NCBI GenBank assembly: GCA_947359465.1
Contig: OX375873.1
Coordinates: 93,891,478-93,955,477 of the forward strand
Direction of reading: 5' to 3'
Source: Metellina segmentata
Taxonomy: Eukaryota; Arthropoda; Arachnida; Araneae; Tetragnathidae
Length of the DNA stretch: 64,000 bases
Part shown: one piece after another, positions 55,738 to 64,000 of the stretch
How positions within the stretch are numbered: the stretch's first letter is position 1
Layout: each line of letters starts with the position of its first letter
Position numbers and translations under genes: made by a program
The notes under the pieces: model-generated
What the model was told of the DNA's origin: nothing
The model's input: only the letters and a program-made list of their open reading frames with translations
Databases searched by the model: none

Positions 55738-57081
55738 AGATAGAACGTTGGACTTTTGGTTATATGGTTACAGATTAGCTTTTGACTCATTTAAGTAAGC
55801 CATGATGATAGTATAATGCTTAAGAGTTCTTACGAAATTAAAATGCTATATTTCAGTTCCTGATGCTTTATTTCAATCCACTACTTGGAGTAATTTTAAT
55901 GTAACAACTGTCTATGTCAGACTAACATAACCATTACTGGTATTCTGTACGTGTCAAACTTAGATAGAAGGTTGGACTTTTGGTTATATGGTTACAGATT
56001 AGCTTTTGACTCATTTAAGTAAGCCATGAGGATAGTATAATGCTTAAGAGTTCTTACGAAATTAAAATGCTATATTTCAGTTCCTGATGCTTTATTTCAA
56101 TCCACTACTTGGAGTAATTTTAATGTAACAACTGTCTATGTCAGACTAACATAACCATTACTGGTATTCTGTACGTGTCAAACTTAGATAGAAGGTTGGA
56201 CTTTTGGTTATATGGTTACAGATTAGCTTTTGACTCATTTAGGTAAGCCATAATGATGGTATAATGCTTAAGAGTTCTTACGAAATTAAAATGCTATATT
56301 TCAGTTCCTGATGCTTTATTTCAATCCACTACTTGGAGTAATTTTAATGTAAAAACTGTCTATGTCAGACTAACATAACCATTACTGGTATTCTGTACGT
56401 GTCAAACTTAGATAGAAGGTTGGACTTTTGGTTACATGGTTACAGATTAGCTTTTGACTCATTTAAGTAAGCCATGAGGATAGTATAATGCTTAAGAGTT
56501 CTTACGAAATTAAAATGCTATATTTCAGTTCCTGATGCTTTATTTCAATCCACTACTTGGAGTAATTTTAATGTAACAACTGTCTATGTCAGACTAACAT
56601 AACCATTACTGGTATTCTGTACGTGTCAAACTTAGATAGAAGGTTGGACTTTTGGTTACATGGTTACAGATTAGCTTTTGACTCATTTAGGTAAGCCATA
56701 ATGATGGTATAATGCTTAAGAGTTCTTAAGAAATTAAAATGCTATATTTCAGTTCCTGATGCTTTATTTCAATCCACTACTTGGAGTAATTTTAATGTAA
56801 AAACTGTCTATGTCAGACTAACATAACCATTACTGGTATTCTGTGCGTGTCAAACTTAGATAGAAGGTTGGACTTTTGGTTACATGGTTACAGATTAGCT
56901 TTTGACTCATTTAGGTAAGCCATAATGATGGTATAATGCTTAAGAGTTCTTACGAAATTAAAATGCTATATTTCAGTTCCTGATGCTTTATTTCAATCCA
57001 TTACTTGGAGTAATTTTAAGTAATAACTATCTATGTCAGACTCACATAACCATTACTGGTATTCTGTACATGTCAAACAAC
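55738..57081. repeat. satellite array, six 224-bp units
   Basis: Units start at 55738, 55962, 56186, 56410, 56634 and 56858 with AGATAGAAGGTTGGACTTTT; all five spacings are exactly 224 bp. Similarity is very high. Diagnostic bases give two unit types: units 1, 2 and 4 have AAGTAAGCCATGA and GTAACAACTG; units 3, 5 and 6 have AGGTAAGCCATAATGATGG, and units 3 and 5 also GTAAAAACTG. The order A-A-B-A-B-B points to amplification of a 448-bp dimer. Confidence 0.97.
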
Positions 57082-57129
57082 ATAATTTTTATTTAACTGA
57101 AAGTAAATCGATTGGAAGGGATGGTGGAT

Positions 57130-57225
57130 CACACCAGGTGATTGTCTTCACGAGATATCTTCTCATTGGCAAAATTAACCTGATTTTGCGGGACGAGATA
57201 TATCATCAAAACCACCAGGAATGCT
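57130..57225. mobile_element. TTAA MITE fragment
   Basis: Contains CACGAGATATCTTCTCATTG, GGGACGAGATATATCATCAA and the right end AACCACCAGGAATG before CTAA. It abuts the satellite array. Confidence 0.55.
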
Positions 57226-57559
57226 AAACTGTACGACATTGTTGATACCCGTTAATTTATATCCTGGAATATGATACACTAATAAAATGCAATTGGTTTT
57301 GCAATGATTATATACGTGTTCTTAATTTAGATATATCCAAACACCAGTAATTTGACTGTATCATGTTCAATTTATATTTTATACGCTTAAGAATTAGTAA
57401 AATAAGTTGTGTAAAATTGTACAGTTTGATGATTTTATAGAAGAAATCGAATTACACTCATATATCCGTTCTACAACATGCTGACCTCCTTGAATTATTT
57501 CTGACCAGATTTCATCTTCTTCATCAATAGAATCTCTCTTAGGATTCTTCAAGCTAATA

Positions 57560-58864
57560 CAGAGGCTATTCACACATTTTTTAGACAATGTATATTGTAT
57601 TCACAAAACTAAATTACATAAAATTCTTGTGTTTTAAATGTTCTATTTGATAGTCCTTATTCTGAACTATCTTTCGACACCGTAATTTCCAGGATAATAA
57701 TGCCTTTTGAAGTGTCAGAAGAGGTATTCTATCTCATTCCTCCTGAACAGTTTTCCAGAGTCCTGTACGGGTTGTGAGACGACGTTTAGATAATGCAGAT
57801 TTTAAAAGTCCGAAAGCACAAAAATCCTTAGGTGATACATCGGGAGATTTAGTAGGGATATCAGTGAAGGGTATGGCCTTGATACCGGTTTTTTGTTCCA
57901 TTTCTTTTAGAAAATTTACAGCGGATTTTCATGTGTGACTGCTAGCTTTGTCTGGATGGAGTTCCACAGATTGATGGCACTGTGGGTAAAGCAATGATAA
58001 TTCATTCAGAAAAATTGGCGATAAAATATGTTCCTGATAGTATTTAGAGTTAATCTTGACATTTTTTTCCACTCTCTTTATTTTTATCTTGCTATTATAT
58101 GAAAAACCAGCAACAATCTTGAATCGCTTAGAAAAACTTTCTTTCGATTCTGTGAAGCATATACTTAAAATTTTTTTCTCCCCTTATATGATAATAAATG
58201 TTTTTTTTTTTTTGCTGCAATCACTTAAATACACCCATGATTCATCTATTGTGACAATTTTTTCAATTTTTCTTTGGATATTTTTTTTTTTTTATAGAAT
58301 TCGGCAGCGTGTCCTGCGTTCAGCGATATGCTTTGAAGAAAGACGATACACATTGCGTTTTTTCGCTTTCATAAGATTTAAATCAACGTTAATAATTTTG
58401 TTTACATTGGACACCGATCATTTTAATTATATTGCAACTGTCCTTTGACTAAGGGGATTTTCTTTTAACATTAAACAACGTACCTTTGTAATAGTCGAAG
58501 ATGTCCGTTTCTTCCTTGGATACTTGTTTGGAATTTTTGTCCCACTTGAGGCTCCAATTTGACGTTTTTTTCCTTTCTTGTTGACGATATTACTTATCGA
58601 CGCTTTAGATATCATAAAACCATGACTCTCACATCGTTTTTGGCTAACGGAATATGAATATTTCTCTTCGGAAAGAGCATAAATATAGCCTTCGAACCAC
58701 TGCTTCGTTAAAAACGCCATTTTGAATAAAAACAAACCTCTCAAGTCGTTGACGATAATTTTGACTTTTCAAAACATAGTACAACTGCAATTATTTCTTT
58801 TGCAGCAAGTGATTTTTTATTACCGCTAACCAAAATCGTCTAAAAAATGTGCGAACAACCTCTG
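57560..58864 (-). mobile_element. mariner-like element, near full length, inactive
   Basis: Inverted ends: left CAGAGGCTATTCACACATTT, and the inverse of the right end CAGAGGTTGTTCGCACATTT. Both continue TTTTAGAC. TA duplications are at 57558-57559 and 58865-58866. Length is 1305 bp, the usual size of a complete mariner/Tc1 element. Confidence 0.93.
57614..58744 (-). pseudogene. mariner-type transposase, probably DD41D group, with stops
   Basis: The N-terminal region (58427-58744) carries a helix-turn-helix-like segment (MISKASISNIVNKKGKKRQ). Next come the first Asp in TIDESWVYLSD, the second in PDKASSHT and the third in SPDVSPKDFCAFG. I count 41 residues between the second and third Asp, matching the DD41D group rather than DD34D mariner or DD34E Tc1. 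The C-terminus reads LLSWKLRCRKIVQ. At least two in-frame stops (after SSHT and after VQEE) and a phase break before the first Asp show the gene is dead. Confidence 0.88.
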
Positions 58865-58866
58865 TA

Positions 58867-59565
58867 GATGTAGCTAATTAATTTGTAGGTGCATTGTTTG
58901 TGAGAGTTAAAACAATACTACTCTACTCGAGAATATGGCGACGTTTATAGTTAAAGCTCAGAGAATTGTAGTTCTATGAATTAAGGTTTTCAATACTTAT
59001 GTATTTTGCTAATAGAACAGTACAACAGTTTTTAAAGTCTTAGAAATCAGATTTGAACTTGTACAATCAGGTACTTGCGAAAACCTTGATTAACAACCTT
59101 GCGAAAATTACTGTTCGCGTATCAAATGAAAATAGATTAAAAAGAAATAACAAATGTTCCGTTAATTTGATGTACATAACCAATTAGAGATAAATTAAAG
59201 GCACATGAATGTAAAATGATTCTGCATTTTTAAATGGAAACGAACTATTTTCATTCTTCTGCCTCAAATCACTAAGAAATCCACTGAAATGTTTTTCTGG
59301 ATTTAACTGAGATATCATTATTTCAGTTTTGGTGTTTTTAAATATGTAAATGAATAAATTATGAAACAAAAATCTGAGCAAAATAATGTTGGATTCGTTA
59401 GTGACAAATGTCATTTTATCATTATTTTCAAAATAAATCTTGATAAACATATACTTCTGACATTTTTAAAACCATCAACCAAGTCAATTTCACCATATCC
59501 TTATAGCCCATAAAGTAATTAATCTTGACAGAAATTTCGTTTTTCCAATTCCAGGGCTATTGAAC
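58867..59565. other. no recognised feature
   Basis: AT-rich spacer. Confidence 0.4.
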
Positions 59566-59574
59566 ATTATACAT

Positions 59575-59815
59575 CATGGCACTACAAGACGGAACTGTGA
59601 TCCATTTGGCGTTACCCTGGAGCACCACAAGGGTGCATTCACTGTTTGTACAACTTACATACATTACATGCACATCTTGTTTTTTGAGAGGCCACACACT
59701 TACACCAGACGGATAAAAACATCCATGTCTTACTCGAGAATTCGAATCATCATGAACCTTTCGATCCAGAAAACCCTAACTATCCAAAGATTAACCAAAG
59801 ATTAACTAACCAAAG
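59575..59815 (-). mobile_element. strongly diverged SINE
   Basis: On the plus strand ACATCCATGTCTTACTCGAG, AATTCGAATCATCATGAACC and TTTCGATCCAGA follow the order of the inverse SINE head seen at 41000-41085. Right of it GATTAACCAAAGATTAAC is a short tandem. The 81-codon frame across it is not a gene. Confidence 0.45.
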
Positions 59816-59819
59816 ACCC

Positions 59820-60810
59820 CCTAGATAACCAAAACCGTAATATTTGAACTGAGTGGTAGCCAGTTCAACAAATATTAGTTTACTTTAAAAGTATTAAATA
59901 CACACATCTCACCACAGCATTATATATACGCAAAAACGGATGGAAGATTTGAGTTCTTGAGCAAGAAATAATTTTTTACTCACATAACGAAAACGTTACG
60001 CCAAATTATTAAGCTTCGAAAGGATTTTCCTACCGAACTTTCAAGAAATCTCAGCATTCAAATCACATCTCAACTTTTCCCCAATCGAAACTTCTACCGA
60101 AACCCAAACCCACTCATCAAAGCCCATGCTTCGAAATAAACCACCTCACCGCGCAGAAGTGGAAAAAATTGTTGTAAACCCAAGATTGCACTTCAAGAGA
60201 AAATGAACTAAAGAGTAAACATTACGAAATGAGAGCTTCCCTATATTCCCAAGATTTAAGAAGAAAAAAAAACACCGGGAACTTCATTTATTTTGGAAAG
60301 GAAAAGAGAGGAGAGAGAGAAAGGGGCACATCGAACAGCCTGAAAAATTGATTCCATTACCCTGGAACGCCATGATAGTTCTCCCACTTTGTAGTGGGAG
60401 ATCCATTCTGAAAAGGCGTTTTGTTCCGCGATTTACGGTTAAATGCTATAAGGGAGCCAGTCGCTCCGGCGAATTACTTTAGATAATTGAGGTCTTTAAG
60501 CCACCTCGGGCGCACAGAAGAGATGACTTGTCAGGATTATTCCTGCGAGATATCAACCTGGATCGTCGGGGAGAATTGGAGATGAAAGAATCTATCGCTC
60601 GCTGGATTGCGCTTTTTCTTGCTCTGTTTTCTTTTGTGCCGAATTCAAAGGCCCCAGTTGAAAGTAGAAGCGTTCTATTTGGTTGAATGGGGTGGCGGTT
60701 AAGAAAGCGAACGAATGTGACAAGGATACTGGTGAAAAAGAGAATCAAGAAATTTTTTAGGTGTTTGATACCTACAAAGCACAGTGTAACAAAGGATAAC
60801 TATTTGCCAA
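59820..60810. other. unassigned; purine tract and perfect hairpin
   Basis: 60295-60326 is an uninterrupted purine run (GGAAAGGAAAAGAGAGG...). 60380-60401 is a perfect 9-bp stem TCTCCCACT/AGTGGGAGA with loop TTGT. The region is GC-richer than average; no gene is supported. Confidence 0.5.
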
Positions 60811-60890
60811 CCTTTCTAATGGTTTCGTCAAGTTATCTCTTCCATCAAGATTGGATCAATTTTGCTATTGACAACATATAGCACCCCGGC
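60811..60890. mobile_element. TTAA MITE fragment
   Basis: CTTTCTAATGGTTTCGTCAA, CTTCCATCAAGATTGGATCA and ATTTTGCTATTGAC match the left part of the family. Confidence 0.5.
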
Positions 60891-61204
60891 AAGAAAAGTG
60901 ACTCAACTCAAAATGGCAGAATTTGAGAAACATCAACTTAAAGGATACTGTTAACTTATATTTAAATAGTATAAGCTTCATTTAAATTATAGGTAAGTAT
61001 TTATGGTGTTAACTTCTATTATATTCTATAGAATAGTAATATAACAAGCTGGGGTACCTCATATGTATTTTTCAATGACATAACATCAAAAATTTTACTT
61101 TTTGAGTTGTGTCACTTTTCCTGCCGGGGTTGCGATATATCGTTCTGTAACATCTGACTAATTTCCGCGTATAGTAAGAAAACGGTATATAATGTACATT
61201 GGAT

Positions 61205-61465
61205 TAAAACTGACCAACCGGTATAGTGATTAAAGTGTTAGCCTCTAGATCGGAAGTTTCCTGGTTTGAATCCGGGTCAGGGCATGGATGTTTGTAGCAT
61301 ATAGTGTAGAGGTGGCTGATGCACCTTAAATCTATCGTGGCCGAAAGTCTTCACGTTGGGTTTGTGGGGAAGTTTGGACTGTGGGGTGCCAGCTCAGATG
61401 CTGTCTCGTCATCTGATCGTGTTTCAAAATTACGTGGCGATACACCGAATAGCTTAGGCTGGGAC
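61205..61465 (+). mobile_element. SINE, type A head with common body
   Basis: Head CAACCGGTATAGTGATTAAA and the B-box GGTTTGAATCCGGGTC, then GTAGAGGTGGCTGATGCACC, GTGGGGTGCCAGCTCAGATG and CAAAATTACGTGGCG. It ends in a diverged tail next to a MITE. Confidence 0.75.
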
Positions 61466-61479
61466 GGTGGTAACTAGTT

Positions 61480-61858
61480 GAACCTGACTAATTTTGCTAA
61501 TGACCAGATGTCTGTCGTTCATCAAGATACTGTCAAATTTTTTATGATGCCAGATGATGAAGGTATCATGATCTGGTCATATTTGTGCGAATAACGAGAT
61601 ATCTCATTCATCAAGAGACATTGTCCATTTTTTTTTATGATGTAGGTATGATCTGGTGAGCTTTGTTCGAATAACGATCTGACCAATTTTGTTTATTACA
61701 AGGAATCTCATCATCAAGATGTTACTGATTTTATTTTATTATTACGCGTTTACGATCTAGCCAGTTTTCTTCTATTGGTGATATATCTCGGCCATCAAGA
61801 TGTGGTAAGTTTTGCTGATAACGAGATAGATAACTGGTCGAGACAACCTCCAGTAGAG
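61480..61858. mobile_element. TTAA MITE, long copy with extra internal units
   Basis: At least five units such as CTAATTTTGCTAATGACCAG, ATAACGAGATATCTCATTCA and GGTGATATATCTCGGCCATC. It ends GGTCGAGACAACCTCCAGTAGAG before TTAA at 61859-61862. At about 380 bp it is longer than the 220-230-bp copies, through extra internal units. Confidence 0.62.
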
Positions 61859-61862
61859 TTAA

Positions 61863-62600
61863 AACGTACTTTTAGTTGAAATTTATTTATGTAGGTAAAA
61901 TTGAAAACACCTATCACTTCACCTGTGACAAACCAAGTAATCAGTCACCGAAGATTGATTATACTAAACAAAAGTTACGCTTAAAATATAAATTTTATGA
62001 TGTCATCTCCAATTTTGAATGTTGTAATCGTTTGAGGTTTATTAGTAGAATAATTTTTCTAATTCCGGGTCAATTGAGAGATAATAATTCGTATTATGGT
62101 AATACGGAAACGGATTTGTAAACCACGTTGAGTTGTCTGGTGGACCACTAGTGTAATTAGACCTCATGTTGCAAGAAAATAAATGACCACTGTGGAAATT
62201 ATTTGAATCTTAGATGGCGTTGGTGTCGCTGACGTCGAACGCCTTCCCTGCTCGCCCACACCTGCAGCTTTTGTCAGTTGAAGTTAGACTTGATTTGAAT
62301 TCGAAAGAACCTAAACGATCTTAATTTGATAGATTTGATCAATGTTTCGATTTGCATTAATATGTAACCTTTATCTATATCTGTAAATAGTGCAAAGCTG
62401 TAATTAAACTTTAATTTAACTGAAGAATCTATCTAATCGTCATTTTTGTATGCATCTCAAAAAATACCACTGAACCAATTGATATTCCCCTTATTGGAGT
62501 TTCAGCAAATAATTAATTTTTCCAAACAAAACAATGATTGATCAGAAAAAAAATCAGTTTCTATCAATCCGAATGTATCTGTTTGTATTAAGGTTTTGAA
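61863..62600. other. no recognised feature
   Basis: An 81-codon frame at 61876-62121 has no recognised domain. A GC-richer patch near 62210-62280 precedes AT-rich sequence. Confidence 0.35.
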
Positions 62601-62699
62601 ATATTTTCATTTCTTGACGGAATGATTCATTCAATGACTCAAACACGTTATGGCAACATTGAAATAACTTTTTATCAGAGGTCTCAGAGTATTTTAATT

Positions 62700-63310
62700 T
62701 TACGATGTTTTGCATTATAAATATAATATTGGAAATATTTTAATTTTTTGAAGAAAAGGCTAATTTTATTAGGATGTAGTAGTTCTAGAATACTGAAGAG
62801 AGGTATTAAATTTTAGATGGTTAATTAAACCTTTTTCGATAAACGTGCGAAAATTGCTTCATTTTCTATCCCGTATCTCTGTTGCATTATCATTGTCTCT
62901 GCAAGGCAACAATTATCTATGGGGAAAAGTTTTAATGTTGCTTTCTATAACTAATATTTGCAAATCAGCATAACATATATTTATTAATAATGGCATCATT
63001 TTTCAAACCTGGTTAACAAATTTATTGTATTTAGATCAGGTCTTTGTCACAACTGTAATGCAACAAATATCTAAAGAGAAAATTTTAGAAATTTAAAATT
63101 TTCGTTGCTTGTTTAGCGATAACAAATAGATATTACTAAGCATGCGAAAATAGCGCAATTTCTCTTACCGGGATCATTGTTGCATTATCATTGGATTGGG
63201 TCATTACCGATACTTTGAGGCAACAATAGAAGAAATTTTAGAAGTGAAATCTATCTTATATCCATCTTTATAAATTATCTATGGTAGAAAGTTTGGAAGT
63301 ACGTCTTAAG
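62700..63310. repeat. diverged tandem duplication, offset about 298 bp
   Basis: GTGCGAAAATTGCTTCATTT near 62845 and ATGCGAAAATAGCGCAATTT near 63143 are each followed by TGTTGCATTATCATTG and AGGCAACAAT. Upstream AT-rich parts also align loosely. Confidence 0.55.
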
Positions 63311-63822
63311 ATTGTCATTTTTTTAATAAATATTTATGTGGCCAAATCTGCCAAAATTCCTTAAGGGAACCAATGCAATCCTATCTCCGTTATGTTAAAA
63401 TTGTAAAATTTTAAGAAACATTTTCTAAGAATCTTTTATGTGTATTAAGTTGAATTTTTTATACAGGTTCTGAAGACACTTTTAAACACTTTAACTCTGA
63501 GATTTGTAAAACCCCTAAAATTTGAAGTTTTAAGAATTTTTTTCTTCAACTCATGTTTTTTTTAATAACAAAATTGTCATCCTTTTCAATAATTAAAATG
63601 AACTTTTCCGAGCAGATATGAAAAAAAAAAAGATTTTGTTGAAACATCTTACACTTGCAAATATATTTTTTTTTAATATTTGCTTGAATAGACTTTGAGA
63701 AAATGGTATTTTTATGGAAACAATATACATTTTGAGATATTGAAGTTTAAATGTATAAAATTGACCTTAATTCATGATGTAAAGGCACAGTTTTCAAAAA
63801 TATATTTAAAATGCTTCTAGTC
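63311..63822. other. no recognised feature
   Basis: Extremely AT-rich with poly-T and poly-A runs. Confidence 0.4.
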
Positions 63823-63950
63823 CAGGCCTCGAAATATATTTTTTAATACAGGTGCACCTTGTGCACCTAAGTTTTTAATTTAGGTGCACAGCTTATATTT
63901 TAGGTGCCCCTTTAAAAAAAAAGTAATATAAGAGCATTAATGTAATATAC
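63823..63950 (+). mobile_element. possible hAT-like terminal segment
   Basis: CAGGCCTCGAAATATATTTT followed by repeated AGGTGCAC/GTGCACCT words. A CAG-type end with short inverted subterminal words fits hAT ends, but no partner end or target duplication is visible. Confidence 0.35.
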
Positions 63951-64000
63951 AAGGGGGCCCCCTGACCGCTTACGCTCGCCAACCCCCTGTAGAAATTTTG
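63951..64000 (-). mobile_element. Helitron-like 3' end, cut by the window edge
   Basis: Read on the minus strand, CAGGGGGTTGGCGAGCGTAA, GCGGTCAGGGGGCCCCCTTG and then T resemble the GC-rich 3' end of the two Helitrons. The terminal bases are CTTG, not CTAG, so it is a variant or mutated end. Confidence 0.6.

Noticed and set aside
57394..57588. 64-codon acidic minus-strand frame
   Set aside because: It crosses the mariner element border, so it cannot be an old gene, and it has no recognised motif.
58056..58448. 130-codon hydrophobic plus-strand frame
   Set aside because: It is antisense to the mariner-type transposase remnant.
62130..62445. Possible LTR with AATAAA and GC-richer centre
   Set aside because: No matching TG/CA ends or target duplication could be fixed.

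Overview
The window is strongly AT-rich eukaryotic DNA, dense in transposable elements. The mix (Tc1/mariner, hAT and piggyBac-like cut-and-paste elements, small Helitrons, tRNA-derived SINEs, one Ty3/Gypsy element, micro- and minisatellites) and the very short candidate introns fit an arthropod genome. A spider is plausible, but that is inference. I see no rRNA or tRNA gene, CRISPR array or bacterial operon, and no host gene that can be identified with certainty.

The only intact protein-coding unit is a Ty3/Gypsy retrotransposon at 12748-19360. It has two 365-bp LTRs that read identically, an ATAC target duplication, a primer site, a polypurine tract, an open gag and an open 1218-codon pol. 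Gag and pol overlap in different frames. The overlap carries a TTTAAAC slippery heptamer in exact -1 phase, followed after 7 nt by a predicted pseudoknot. The element looks young and possibly active.

Layout. 1-3.5 kb: Helitron copy 1, a possible acidic terminal exon, and a 1.3-kb micro/minisatellite. 3.5-11 kb: duplicated and tandem AT-rich segments, a TTAA-flanked MITE, a SINE. 12.7-20.3 kb: the Gypsy element and, 38 bp beyond it, a decayed Tc1 copy. 21-27 kb: a SINE with a perfect 12-bp target duplication, a 36-bp minisatellite, Helitron copy 2, and a possible small cysteine-rich gene on the minus strand. 27-38 kb: a MITE split by a Tc1 derivative, a TTCGAA-type minisatellite, more Tc1 derivatives, SINEs and a probable solo LTR. 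39-45 kb: a SINE cluster including a nested inverted pair. 45-53 kb: tandem duplications, a decayed hAT transposase, another Tc1 derivative, and a 702-bp hAT MITE with a perfect 8-bp target duplication. 55.7-57.1 kb: six 224-bp satellite units in an alternating two-type order. 57.6-58.9 kb: a nearly full-length but broken mariner-like copy whose D-D spacing suggests the DD41D group. 59-64 kb: SINE and MITE copies, a hAT-like end and a Helitron-like end.

The most notable points are the Gypsy frameshift signal, a high-copy short element family with TTAA flanks and internal palindromes of the type ACGAGATATCTCGT, shared internal deletions in several Tc1 families, the alternating satellite order, and the candidate cysteine-rich gene. 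All other long open frames read by eye are low-complexity or antisense artefacts.
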